Source of the DNA: an uncultured Bacteroidales bacterium
GTDB taxonomy: Bacteria; Bacteroidota; Bacteroidia; Bacteroidales; P3
Assembly: GCA_900318275.1 (NCBI GenBank)
Contig: ONJY01000016.1
Span: forward strand, 1 to 44,418
DNA: 44,418 bases
Direction of reading: 5' to 3'
In this document: piece by piece, positions 33,725 to 41,854 of the stretch
Position numbering within the stretch: the first letter of the stretch is position 1
Layout: every line of letters starts with the position of its first letter
Notes under the pieces: model-generated
The model's database searches: none
What the model saw: the letters and a program-made list of their open reading frames with translations, nothing else
Told to the model about the DNA's origin: nothing
Program-made: the position numbers and the translations under genes

Positions 33725-33839
33725 ATTTCTTCAGTAGTTCTTCAGTAGTATTTCAGTGGTCCACTGAAGAAATACTGAAGAAATACTGAAGAACTACTGA
33801 AGAAATGACGGAGGGGATACGGTGGGGAGACGGAGGGAC
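33725..33839. repeat. 11-bp-period palindromic array upstream of tolC
   Basis: Three units of the type ATTTCTTCAGT (33725-33757), a 5-nt centre GGTCC, four units ACTGAAGAAAT or ACTGAAGAACT (33763-33806) and, in the same register, GACGGAGGGGA, TACGGTGGGGA and GACGGAGGGAC. The two sides form a hairpin with 35-bp arms and only about four mismatches. The array ends 104 nt before the tolC -7 box. Confidence 0.9.
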
Positions 33840-33857
33840 GCCGAGAAGAGGCTGTAA

Positions 33858-33879
33858 GATGTCAGTCGGGACTGACATC
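33858..33879. repeat. 10-bp perfect hairpin
   Basis: GATGTCAGTC (33858-33867) and GACTGACATC (33870-33879) are perfect reverse complements separated by GG. It lies between the 11-bp array and the tolC promoter; it has no T-tract, so a protein-binding site is likelier than a terminator. Confidence 0.7.
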
Positions 33880-33943
33880 CTGTCATGCAACAGTTAAAAA
33901 AAATTAATGTTATCTTTTGGCATGATTTTTGTTAAAAAAAGCG

Positions 33944-33951
33944 TATCTTTG
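33944..33951 (+). promoter_or_regulatory. tolC operon promoter -7 box
   Basis: TATCTTTG, an exact TAnnTTTG match, lies 23 nt before the ATG. A TTTTG 24 nt upstream is a loose -33 candidate. Confidence 0.72.
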
Positions 33952-33974
33952 CAATCCGATTTTAACATTTGACT

Positions 33975-35438
33975 ATGGTAAAGAAAACACATTTACTAAT
34001 TGGCATACTGTTACTTGCAACGACGGCAAGTGCGCAGCAACCACTAACAATAGAGAAATGTCGCGAGCGCGCCCTGCAGAACAACCGCGCACTGAAGCAG
34101 GCAGAGATGAAGCGCGAGCAGACTGACGCTATGGAGAAGGTGGCCCTGATGCAGATGTTCCCTAAGGTGAGCGCCAACGGCGGTTACACGTGGATGGAGA
34201 AGAGCGTCAACCTCCTCAGCGACGAGCAGAAGGAACGCATCAACCACATGGGCGACAAGGTGCAGAGCGACATCAGCGCCTCACTGCACGAGCAGCTGGG
34301 TACCCTGCCCATCGGCGGCGACCTGCTGGCCAACCGCCTCGACGGTGTGCTGGCAAACAGCAGTCTCTCCACCAACCTCAACAACGTGGGCAGCGAGATT
34401 GTGCAGGGCCTCGAGACCGACACTCGCAACACTGGCTTCGGCGTGGTCACCCTCACACAACCTATTTATATGGGCGGCAAGCTTCTCGCTGCCTACCGCA
34501 CTGCCCGCCTCCTCGACGAGCTCAGCGGCATAGAGTACGACAAGAAACGCGAGGAGTCGCTAGTGGCCGTCGACGAGGCCTACTGGCAGGTGGTGAGCGT
34601 GCAGCACAAGCAGCAGCTGGCCACCCAGTATGCAGCCCTGCTCGACACCCTCGAGCACAACGTGCAGATGGCCGTCGATGCCGAGGTGGCCACAAACGGC
34701 GACCTGGCGAAGGTGCGTGTGAAGCGTAACGAGGCCCAGATGTTGCTGACGAAGGCCAACAACGGCCTGCGCCTCTCGAAGATGCTCCTGGCACAGCGCT
34801 GCGGAATGCCGCTGGACACTGTGTTCGATGTGGCAGAGTCGCAAAACGGGAACCTCGGCGAGTATTCCAAGGTGGAGTACAACATGGATGAGGTCTACGC
34901 CCACCGTAGTGAGATGCGGATGCTGCGCATAGCCGACAGCATCGCCGGTGAGGGTGTGCGTATGGCAGCAAGCACGCTGAAACCCAATATCGTGGTTACT
35001 GGCGGCTACCTGTTCAGCAACCCCAATGTTTTCGACGGCTTCAGCAACACGTGGGGCGGCACCTGGATGGCAGGTGTGGCGGTCAACGTGCCGCTGGTAC
35101 ATCCGGGCGGCATCTTCGCCGTGAAGGCGGCAAAGGCCAAACGCCGCGAGGCCGAGTACAAGCGCCAGGAGGCCGAAGAGCTGATAGAGCTGCAGGTGAA
35201 CAAGCTGAGCTGTGAGCTCGAGTTGGCCTACAAGCATCTTGCCGAAGCGGAGAGCAACATCGATATGGCCAACAGAAACCTCGAGCTCGCCGACGAGAGC
35301 TTCAAGGCCGGCCTCTGCAGCAGCAGCGACGTGATGGCGGCTCAGACGGCATGGATGAAGGCTCAGAGTGAAGTGATCGACGCCAAAATAGAGATTGAGA
35401 TGAGCAAGGTGTACCTCAATCAGGCGCTGGGAAAGTAA
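33975..35438 (+). CDS. TolC family outer-membrane efflux protein
   Basis: A 487-residue outer-membrane channel. A signal peptide (LLIGILLLATTASAQ) is followed by two OEP repeats rich in long helices, with the usual LTIEKCRERALQNNRALKQA start and the second-half motif AEESIDM-like LAEAESNIDMANRNLELADE. It should form the exit duct of a tripartite pump with the two genes downstream. ATG 33975 is preferred to a TTG two codons earlier. The stop codon lies within the first unit of a heptamer array. Confidence 0.92.
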   Translation: MVKKTHLLIGILLLATTASAQQPLTIEKCRERALQNNRALKQAEMKREQTDAMEKVALMQMFPKVSANGGYTWMEKSVNLLSDEQKERINHMGDKVQSDISASLHEQLGTLPIGGDLLANRLDGVLANSSLSTNLNNVGSEIVQGLETDTRNTGFGVVTLTQPIYMGGKLLAAYRTARLLDELSGIEYDKKREESLVAVDEAYWQVVSVQHKQQLATQYAALLDTLEHNVQMAVDAEVATNGDLAKVRVKRNEAQMLLTKANNGLRLSKMLLAQRCGMPLDTVFDVAESQNGNLGEYSKVEYNMDEVYAHRSEMRMLRIADSIAGEGVRMAASTLKPNIVVTGGYLFSNPNVFDGFSNTWGGTWMAGVAVNVPLVHPGGIFAVKAAKAKRREAEYKRQEAEELIELQVNKLSCELELAYKHLAEAESNIDMANRNLELADESFKAGLCSSSDVMAAQTAWMKAQSEVIDAKIEIEMSKVYLNQALGK

Positions 35439-35465
35439 AGTTTAAAGTTTAAGGTTTAAAGATTA
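35432..35465. repeat. 7-bp-period array at the tolC end
   Basis: AAAGTAA, AGTTTAA, AGTTTAA, GGTTTAA and AGATTAT follow in register; the tolC stop TAA is the end of the first unit. The array fills most of the gap to the HlyD gene. Confidence 0.75.
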
Positions 35466-35476
35466 TAGAAAAGAAG

Positions 35477-36466
35477 ATGAAAGAGACGAACAAATCGCTT
35501 TTGGCAGGATTGGCAGTTCTGATAGCCACAGTGGCTATTGTGGCCATTGTGGGCCTCTTGGCCATCAAGCCGCAGAAGGAGATGATTACCGGCGAAGCCG
35601 ACGCTTCGGAGTACAGGGTGAGCAATATGGTTCCCGGCCATATCGACAGCATCTATGTGAAAGAGGGCGACCGCGTGCGTCGCGGAGACACCTTGGCGCA
35701 TATCGGCAGCAAGCAGGTGAATGCCAAGATGATGCAGGCCACTGCCGCCCACGATGCCGCCAGTGCACAGAACCGCAAAGCCATTCACGGCGCCCGCTCG
35801 CAGCAGGTGCAGATGGCTTATCAGGTGTGGCAGAAGGCTCAGGCTGCCGAAGAGGTGTACCGCAAGAGCTACGAGCGTGTGAAAGGCCTGAAGGAGAAAG
35901 GTGTGGTGAGCGCACAGCAGTACGACGAGGTGGAGGCCAAATACAAGGTGGCACAGGCCGACTGTGCCGCTGCCGAGCAGCAGTACCTGATGGCCAAAGA
36001 GGGCGCACAGGTAGAGGACAAGGACGCTGCCGCCGCCCTCGTGGGCAGAGCCACAGGTGCTGTGGCCGAGGTGCAGAGCTATCTCGACGACAGCTACCTC
36101 ATTGCCCCGTGCGACGGTGAGGTGGTGGAGATTTTCGCCAAACTGGGCGACCTGATTGGTACCGGAAGCCCCGTGCTCTCCATTCTCGACATGAGCGACT
36201 GCTGGTTCTTCTTCGCAGTGCGCGAGGATATGCTGGGCGACATCAAGACAGGCCAGACGGTGATGGTGCGCATTCCGGCTCTCGGTGAGCAGACCTACCC
36301 CTGTGCCGTCAGCCGCGTGCAGGCTATGGCCAGCTACGCCACTTGGCGCGCCACCAAGACAAACGGACAATACGACGTGAAGAGCTTCGACGTGAAGGTG
36401 GTGCCGCTGCTGAACATCGAAGGGCTGCGTCCCGGAATGACAGCAATAATTGTTGACAACGAATGA
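35477..36466 (+). CDS. HlyD-family membrane fusion protein
   Basis: A 329-residue periplasmic adaptor with one N-terminal membrane helix (about residues 9-28). The biotinyl-lipoyl-like half-motif is GHIDSIYVKEGDRVRRGDTL. A helical hairpin (about 75-190) and second lipoyl half (LIAPCDGEVVEIFAKLGD) follow, then a beta-barrel domain. It links the inner-membrane permease to TolC. Its end overlaps the permease start by 4 nt. Confidence 0.92.
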   Translation: MKETNKSLLAGLAVLIATVAIVAIVGLLAIKPQKEMITGEADASEYRVSNMVPGHIDSIYVKEGDRVRRGDTLAHIGSKQVNAKMMQATAAHDAASAQNRKAIHGARSQQVQMAYQVWQKAQAAEEVYRKSYERVKGLKEKGVVSAQQYDEVEAKYKVAQADCAAAEQQYLMAKEGAQVEDKDAAAALVGRATGAVAEVQSYLDDSYLIAPCDGEVVEIFAKLGDLIGTGSPVLSILDMSDCWFFFAVREDMLGDIKTGQTVMVRIPALGEQTYPCAVSRVQAMASYATWRATKTNGQYDVKSFDVKVVPLLNIEGLRPGMTAIIVDNE

Positions 36467-38826
36467 TTCGTGTATTCAAACGTGAACTGAGCCTCATCTG
36501 GCACAATCCCCGCTATGTGATACTGCTCACATTGGGGGTGGTGCTGGCGTTCACTTTCTTTGCCACATTGACGCGAGAAGGGATGCCGGAGAAGCTGCCG
36601 GTGGCTGTGGTGGATATGGACCACACCTACCTTTCGCGCCGCTTGTGCCACGAGCTAGAGGCCACACAGGGAGTCTCTGTGGTCGCCGTCTACGACAACC
36701 ACACGCAGGCCCGCCAGGCGATACAACGGGGCGAGATTTTCGCCTTCTACGAAATACCGAAAGGCACGTACAACGAGCTGCTGCAATTCCACGCCCCGCA
36801 TTTCGGCCTCTACACCAACACCTCGTACCTGCTGGCCGGAATGCTGAGCTACAAGCAGTTGGCCACCATGGGCATGCTGGCTGCCGGCGCCGTACAGCGC
36901 GAGGTGTTCCGCAAGAAGGGCTACGACGAGGAGAAGGTCATGGGTCTGATAATGCCGGTGGAATTCGACACCCACCTCGTGGGCAACCCACTCTCAAGCT
37001 ACAAGATATACTTGATGACGACCCTCATACCGGCCCTCATCTCGTTTATTGCTTTGCAGCACTCTATATATGTACTTGTGCGCGAACGCGAGAAACGCAC
37101 AGTACGCAACCTGATGCGGAAAGCCAAAGGTAACCGCCTGCACGCATTCATGGGGAAACTGCTGCCCTACACGATACTCTATAGCCTGCTGCTACTGATT
37201 GCCAACCTGCTGATGTTCGGCCCGATGCACTTCCCATTCGAGGGCAGCTGGCTGATGATGATGGCCAACTCGGTGATGCTTATCGCCGCCGTACAGTGTG
37301 CAGCGGTGCTCATCGTGAGTCTCGTACCGGAGATAGCCCTAGGTATCGGCGCCGTCTATGGAGCTCTGTGCTTCTCGCTGAGCGGCTTCTCGTTCCCCAT
37401 AGAGGCGATGCCGCGAGTCTTTACGGGTATCAGCTGGCTCTACCCTATCCGCCACTACTACCTGAACTATTGCGACATAGCCATCTTCGGCAACGGACTC
37501 GAGCACACGTGGCCGCACTTTGTGGCGCTGCTCGCCTTTGGGCTTGCCGGGCTTGCGGGAGTATGGGCCGGCAGGCATTACACGGAGGATCCCGTGGAGG
37601 ATGAAGGTTTTAAGAGTATGCAACCTCCGACCGGAAGTATCAAATCGAGACTGTCGATACTGGTGGACATCTGGGATGTCTTCACGGCCGAGATACGGCG
37701 TGTCTTCAGCAACAAGATGGTGATGCTGGCCTTCTTTGTGGCCACGGTGCTCTACCCTGTAGTCTTCTGCCTGATATACAGTACCGAATACATGCACAAC
37801 ATGCCGGTTGCGGTGGTCGACGAGAGTCATTGTGAAGCGAGCAAGCGCTTCGCCCACAAGATAGACGCCACGCCGGAAGTCGACGTGCACTACCGCTGCA
37901 ATACGCTGGCGGAGGCTCAACAGCTGATGCGCGACCACAAGATACACGCCATCTACTATATACCGGCCGACTTCAGCGAGAAGATTGCAGAGATGCGTAC
38001 CGCCCGTATAGGAGTGTTCTGCGACATGAGCTCGTTCTACTATTACAAGAGTGCGGCCACTGGCGGCAGCTTTGTGCTAATAGACGAGATGCACACCATA
38101 GAGCTGGAACGCATGGGGATGGCCGGCACCACTGGGCAGCAGGCTGTCGACATGATGCAGCCGGCCGTCTATGACGACATCAGGATGTACAACCCCAGCG
38201 GCGGCTTTGCGTCGTTCTTTGTGCCGGCGCTACTGATACTGGTGATACACCAGTCACTCTTCTTCGGTATCACCATCCTGTGTGGCGAGTCGAACGAAAA
38301 CAAGAAGGCGCTGAGGCTGATACCGGCGCGCCTGCGGTCGCGCAGTATCCACCGCGTCACCGTAGGGCGCACGCTCTGCTTCCTGATGCTGTATGTGCCG
38401 ATAACACTGATGGACCTGTGGATAATACCGCGCCTCTTCGGGCTGCCGCAGTTGAGCAACCTGCACGACATACTGCTGTTCATCCTGCCGCTGCTCATCG
38501 CTGTGGTGAGCATGGGGCTGACGATAGGCAACTTCTTCGTCCGCGAGCAGCTCTCCGGACTGTTGGGACTACTGTGGTTCAGTGTGTTGCTATTCTTCAT
38601 GAGTGGCATCGTGTGGCCACACAGCAACATGCCTACCTTCTGGAACGCCCTCTCCTATCTCTTCCCGTCGACGCCAGGAATACAGGGATTTGTAGGGATA
38701 ACCTCTATGGGAGCCACTTTAGCCGAAGTGCGCCAGCACTACCTCACCCTGTGGATACAGGCTGGAGCATGGTTCACAGCAGCGTGCCTGTCGTTGAAAT
38801 TCATCAAGAAGTTCCGCAAACCCTGA
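36463..38826 (+). CDS. ABC-2 type permease, two fused copies
   Basis: A 787-residue inner-membrane protein made of two ABC-2 permease copies. Each half has a first helix, an extracytoplasmic domain opening LPVAVVDMDHTY (about residue 45) or MPVAVVDESHCE (about 450), and a block of five helices. The halves are homologous to YhhJ/YbhR-type permeases, which usually form two separate chains. No ATPase gene lies in the operon; the energy-coupling subunit must be encoded elsewhere or be missing. The stop codon abuts the convergent chromate-transporter stop. Confidence 0.9.
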   Translation: MIRVFKRELSLIWHNPRYVILLTLGVVLAFTFFATLTREGMPEKLPVAVVDMDHTYLSRRLCHELEATQGVSVVAVYDNHTQARQAIQRGEIFAFYEIPKGTYNELLQFHAPHFGLYTNTSYLLAGMLSYKQLATMGMLAAGAVQREVFRKKGYDEEKVMGLIMPVEFDTHLVGNPLSSYKIYLMTTLIPALISFIALQHSIYVLVREREKRTVRNLMRKAKGNRLHAFMGKLLPYTILYSLLLLIANLLMFGPMHFPFEGSWLMMMANSVMLIAAVQCAAVLIVSLVPEIALGIGAVYGALCFSLSGFSFPIEAMPRVFTGISWLYPIRHYYLNYCDIAIFGNGLEHTWPHFVALLAFGLAGLAGVWAGRHYTEDPVEDEGFKSMQPPTGSIKSRLSILVDIWDVFTAEIRRVFSNKMVMLAFFVATVLYPVVFCLIYSTEYMHNMPVAVVDESHCEASKRFAHKIDATPEVDVHYRCNTLAEAQQLMRDHKIHAIYYIPADFSEKIAEMRTARIGVFCDMSSFYYYKSAATGGSFVLIDEMHTIELERMGMAGTTGQQAVDMMQPAVYDDIRMYNPSGGFASFFVPALLILVIHQSLFFGITILCGESNENKKALRLIPARLRSRSIHRVTVGRTLCFLMLYVPITLMDLWIIPRLFGLPQLSNLHDILLFILPLLIAVVSMGLTIGNFFVREQLSGLLGLLWFSVLLFFMSGIVWPHSNMPTFWNALSYLFPSTPGIQGFVGITSMGATLAEVRQHYLTLWIQAGAWFTAACLSLKFIKKFRKP

Positions 38827-39402
38827 TTATATCGAATAGACTATCAATCCCACAAGGCCCGATGCCACAATCAGTAGTATCGGGCTTTTCTTATAGCGCC
38901 AACTGAATATGAAGACCGCTGCAAAGATGGCCACAGAGACGATAAACTGTTTGTTTAAGCCGACGCTACCAAAGCTCTCTACACCAACAAGTCCCAGAGC
39001 GGCAGCGGCAATTAGGCCTACTACAGCCAGTCGCACCACCTTCATCAATGTGGCCACTCGCGGCTCCTCCTTGTGGCTCAGCAGCCAGCTGCCGACGAGC
39101 ATCACCAGCGTCACCGGAATGATGATGACGGCCAGCGAAGCTAGCAGCGATCCGCACACTCCGGCCCATGCTGGGTATCCGGCATTCACGACGGCGGTGT
39201 ATCCAGCATAGGTGGCGGTGTTGATGCCTACGGGGCCGGGCGTCATCTGGCTGACGGCCAGCAGGTCGGTGAACTCCTGTGCCGACATCCAGCCCCAATG
39301 GCCCACCACCTCGCCCTCGATGAGCGCTATCATCGAGTAGCCGCCGCCGAAGGTGAAGGCGCCGATGACGAGGAAGGTGTAGAAGAGCTGCCAGAAAATC
39401 AT
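38827..39402 (-). CDS. Chromate transporter half-protein (ChrA family)
   Basis: A 191-residue membrane protein of the single-domain CHR type with about six helices. The family signature is FTFGGGYSMIALIEGEVV and SQMTPGPVGINTATYAGY. Two such half-proteins are thought to pair as one transporter; the second is the next gene upstream. The gene carries in its 3' end the terminator of the convergent permease operon. The true anion may be chromate or sulfate. Confidence 0.9.
   Translation of the reverse strand: MIFWQLFYTFLVIGAFTFGGGYSMIALIEGEVVGHWGWMSAQEFTDLLAVSQMTPGPVGINTATYAGYTAVVNAGYPAWAGVCGSLLASLAVIIIPVTLVMLVGSWLLSHKEEPRVATLMKVVRLAVVGLIAAAALGLVGVESFGSVGLNKQFIVSVAIFAAVFIFSWRYKKSPILLIVASGLVGLIVYSI
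38854..38890 (+). terminator. Terminator of the tolC-permease operon inside chrA
   Basis: GCCCGAT (38857-38863) pairs with ATCGGGC (38879-38885), extended by weaker pairs, and TTTTCTT follows on the plus strand. It lies about 30 nt beyond the permease stop, within the 3' coding end of the convergent gene. Confidence 0.65.
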
Positions 39403-39410
39403 GGGAGGTA

Positions 39411-39438
39411 TGAGTTATGAGTTATGAGTTATGGGTTA
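39411..39438. repeat. 7-bp-period array between the two chrA genes
   Basis: TGAGTTA three times, then TGGGTTA. On the minus strand these give the C-terminal residues THNS and the TAA stop of the upstream chrA gene. Confidence 0.85.
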
Positions 39439-39964
39439 GGCGGGAATAGAGGTAGCCGAGGAGTGCGGCGGCGAGGACGACCACTATGGGGCTGACGCCG
39501 AAGAGCCAGATGAGCAGGGCGCTGACCACAGGTATCCAGACGTTGCTCCACGTCACCTTGGCGCTGCGGGCCATGGTGAACACCGGCGCCGCCACCAGCG
39601 CCACCACCGCGGGACGCAGCCCCATGAAGATGCGCTCCACAACGGGGTTGTCGCGGAAGGTGTGGAAGAAGACGGCCAGCGCCAGGATGAAGACTATGGG
39701 CATCAGCACGTTGCCCACGGTAGCCACGACGGCGCCACGCACTCCGCGGAGCCGGTAGCCGGTCATCGAGGCCATGTTGACGGCAAAGACACCCGGCATA
39801 GCCTGGCTCAGAGCCACCTCGTCCATGAAGTCCTCGTCGGAGAGCCACCCGTGACACGTCACCAACTCGCGCTGCATCAGCGGTATCATGGCGTAACCCC
39901 CACCGATGGTGAAAGCACCCACCTTGAGAAAACTCCAGAAAATGTCACAATATTTAGCCGTCAT
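39422..39964 (-). CDS. Chromate transporter half-protein (ChrA family)
   Basis: A 180-residue partner of the downstream half-protein, with about six helices and the signature FTIGGGYAMIPLMQREL and SQAMPGVFAVNMASMTGY. ATG 39964 is preferred to a TTG at 40003, which would leave no room for a promoter and overlap the divergent TerC leader. The C-terminus THNS and stop come from heptamer repeats; CvpA ends in the same THNS for the same reason. Confidence 0.88.
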   Translation of the reverse strand: MTAKYCDIFWSFLKVGAFTIGGGYAMIPLMQRELVTCHGWLSDEDFMDEVALSQAMPGVFAVNMASMTGYRLRGVRGAVVATVGNVLMPIVFILALAVFFHTFRDNPVVERIFMGLRPAVVALVAAPVFTMARSAKVTWSNVWIPVVSALLIWLFGVSPIVVVLAAALLGYLYSRLTHNS

Positions 39965-40003
39965 CGTCGTTATTAACAGCAAAACAAGCAAAATATTGTG
40001 CAA

Positions 40004-40957
40004 ATGAACACATTATTCTTCACCCTCTTCATGGTCTTCGTGGTGGTCATGCTCACCCTCGACCTCTTCGTCTTCCACAAAAAAGACCACATCGTGGGCG
40101 CCAAGGAGGCTGGCATCTGGACCGCCATCTGGGTGGCTATGGCCATGGGCTTCGCGGTGCTGATACTCTTCTTCGGCGACTGGATGATGCCGCCCGACGC
40201 CACAGTCAGCGACCTCGCCGCCTACCGTCGCGAGATGATGTCCGAGTTCCTCGCGGGCTACTTCCTCGAGGAGAGCCTCTCAATCGACAACATCTTCGTG
40301 ATGATCATGATTTTCGTCTCCTTCGGCATCCGCAAGGAATACTACCACCGCGTCCTCTTCTGGGGCATCTTCGGCGCCATAGTGCTGCGCTTCATCTTCA
40401 TCTTCGCCCTCGGCGCGCTGGTCACCAAGTTCTCCTGGCTGCTGGCCGTCTTCGGCGTGATACTCATCTACAGCGGCATCAAGATGTTCCGCCCGCAAGG
40501 CGAAGAGCAGATAGACACCGCCAACCACCCCGTTGTACGCTTCGCCTCCAAGCACTTCCCCGTCACCAAGGAGAGCCACGGGCACGACTTCTTCCATGCC
40601 GGCAAGATGACGCCACTCTTCCTCGTGCTGCTGGTGATAGAGTTCTCGGACATCATCTTCGCCGTCGACTCCATCCCCGCCGTCTTCTCCGTCACCAAGA
40701 ACCCCGTCATCGTCTACACCTCCAACATCTTCGCCATCATGGGTCTCCGCTCGCTCTTCTTCCTGCTGAGCGACATCGCCGACCGCTTCTGGCTGCTCCA
40801 CTACGGCCTCGGAGCACTCCTCTGCTTCATAGGTCTCAAGATGATCGGCGGCGAGTTCCTCGGCTGGCACGTCCCCACCCTTGCCTCCCTCGCCGTCATC
40901 CTCGGCATCCTCGTCGTCAGCATCCTCCTCTCGTTGGTGATAAAGAAGAAAAACTAA
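40004..40957 (+). CDS. TerC family membrane protein
   Basis: A 317-residue inner-membrane protein with about nine helices. TerC markers are FLAGYFLEESLSIDNIFV and the repeat-half FSDIIFAVDSIPAVFSV, with the acidic residues that bind manganese in the TerC/Alx family. Likely role: manganese export during metalation of exported proteins. ATG 40004 is chosen over GTG 39998. The final Asn codon and TAA are formed by the heptamer array after it, and a two-way terminator follows. Confidence 0.92.
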   Translation: MNTLFFTLFMVFVVVMLTLDLFVFHKKDHIVGAKEAGIWTAIWVAMAMGFAVLILFFGDWMMPPDATVSDLAAYRREMMSEFLAGYFLEESLSIDNIFVMIMIFVSFGIRKEYYHRVLFWGIFGAIVLRFIFIFALGALVTKFSWLLAVFGVILIYSGIKMFRPQGEEQIDTANHPVVRFASKHFPVTKESHGHDFFHAGKMTPLFLVLLVIEFSDIIFAVDSIPAVFSVTKNPVIVYTSNIFAIMGLRSLFFLLSDIADRFWLLHYGLGALLCFIGLKMIGGEFLGWHVPTLASLAVILGILVVSILLSLVIKKKN

Positions 40958-40986
40958 AAACTAAAAACTCATAACTCATAACTAAA
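40952..40986. repeat. 7-bp-period array at the terC end
   Basis: AACTAAA, AACTAAA, AACTCAT, AACTCAT, AACTAAA in register. The first unit contributes the last codon and stop of terC. Confidence 0.85.
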
Positions 40987-41019
40987 AAGCCCCCTCTCCA
41001 CAAGGAGAAGGGGCTTTTT
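40984..41019. terminator. Bidirectional terminator, terC / outer-membrane protein gene
   Basis: A long stem AAAAAGCCCC...GGGGCTTTTT with inner pairing TCTCC/GGAGA and an ACAA loop. A-tract and T-tract flank it, so it can stop transcription from both converging genes. Confidence 0.88.
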
Positions 41020-41037
41020 GTCAGGCCCTAATACTTC

Positions 41038-41808
41038 TTAGAAGGTGATGCCGAAACGCAGCGCCACATTTACGGGAGTGATCTTGCCGGCACGGTAGCG
41101 GACGGGGCTGCCGACCTGCTGCACGCCGTTGATCTCGGTGTGCTGCAGACCCTGCAGCTTGGCGGTGCCGAGGTTGTACCAGTCGATACCCAGCGTGTAC
41201 TTGTCTTTGAAGATGACACCGGCGCCGAAACGGTAGGCGAAGGTGAGGTTGCGGTTGAACTCCGTGGTGACGACGGTCTCCTGGTTCAGACTCTGGTCGT
41301 AGGTGGTCTCCACCATGTTGGTGATGAAGCGCAGGTTGGCACCCATGGCGGCCTCTGCATAGAAGCCGATGTTGGGAATCGGGGTGATGCTGTAACCAAC
41401 ACCCACCATAGCCGGAATGTTGAAATAGACCGGCATCTTCATCGAATACTGGATGGGGGGCAGGTCCATAGCGTCGACCTGATCCTCGTAGAAGGCATTC
41501 ACGTCGGCATTGAGAGCGTTGTACATACCGTCCACACCAAGCAGTATTCCAAGACCCTTCACACTCTTGATGTCGAACTTCACCTGCATGCCGAAGGTCA
41601 GACCCATGCCGGCACCGCCCTTGTTGGAGTAGTCGATGACGCCCCAGTTGAGGCCGTTGCCCGACAGATAGTCGCCCGAAGCCTGTGCAAACCTGTTCTG
41701 CGGAAACAGTCCGCCGGCACGAAGCGAGAAATGAACGGTCTTCTGGGCCGATGCAGCACCGATGCCCATCATGGCGAGCATCGCAAAAATAATTGTTACT
41801 TTCTTCAT
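41038..41808 (-). CDS. Outer-membrane beta-barrel protein (porin family)
   Basis: A 256-residue protein with a Sec signal (MKKVTIIFAMLAMMGIGAAS). Alternating hydrophobic strands of an OmpA/PorT-like eight-stranded barrel follow (for example PVYFNIPAMVGVGYSI, GFYAEAAMGANLRF), ending VALRFGITF with the terminal Phe for barrel assembly. Ligand unknown. It faces terC across a shared terminator and lies 46 nt downstream of the lipoprotein gene. Confidence 0.87.
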   Translation of the reverse strand: MKKVTIIFAMLAMMGIGAASAQKTVHFSLRAGGLFPQNRFAQASGDYLSGNGLNWGVIDYSNKGGAGMGLTFGMQVKFDIKSVKGLGILLGVDGMYNALNADVNAFYEDQVDAMDLPPIQYSMKMPVYFNIPAMVGVGYSITPIPNIGFYAEAAMGANLRFITNMVETTYDQSLNQETVVTTEFNRNLTFAYRFGAGVIFKDKYTLGIDWYNLGTAKLQGLQHTEINGVQQVGSPVRYRAGKITPVNVALRFGITF

Positions 41809-41854
41809 TTTATTATTTTTTTTTGAGGTTTAATGTTCCTATCAAACTATCAAC

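Larger units (their letters stand above)
33600..33974. other. Divergent intergenic region, pfk / tolC
   Basis: Divergent promoter region without a gene. It carries a long 11-bp-period array with a hairpin, a second perfect hairpin (33858-33867/33870-33879) and the tolC promoter. AT-rich DNA just before pfk (TTGACACAATATTATATATC on the minus strand) may hold its promoter, but no TAnnTTTG box is clear. Confidence 0.75.
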
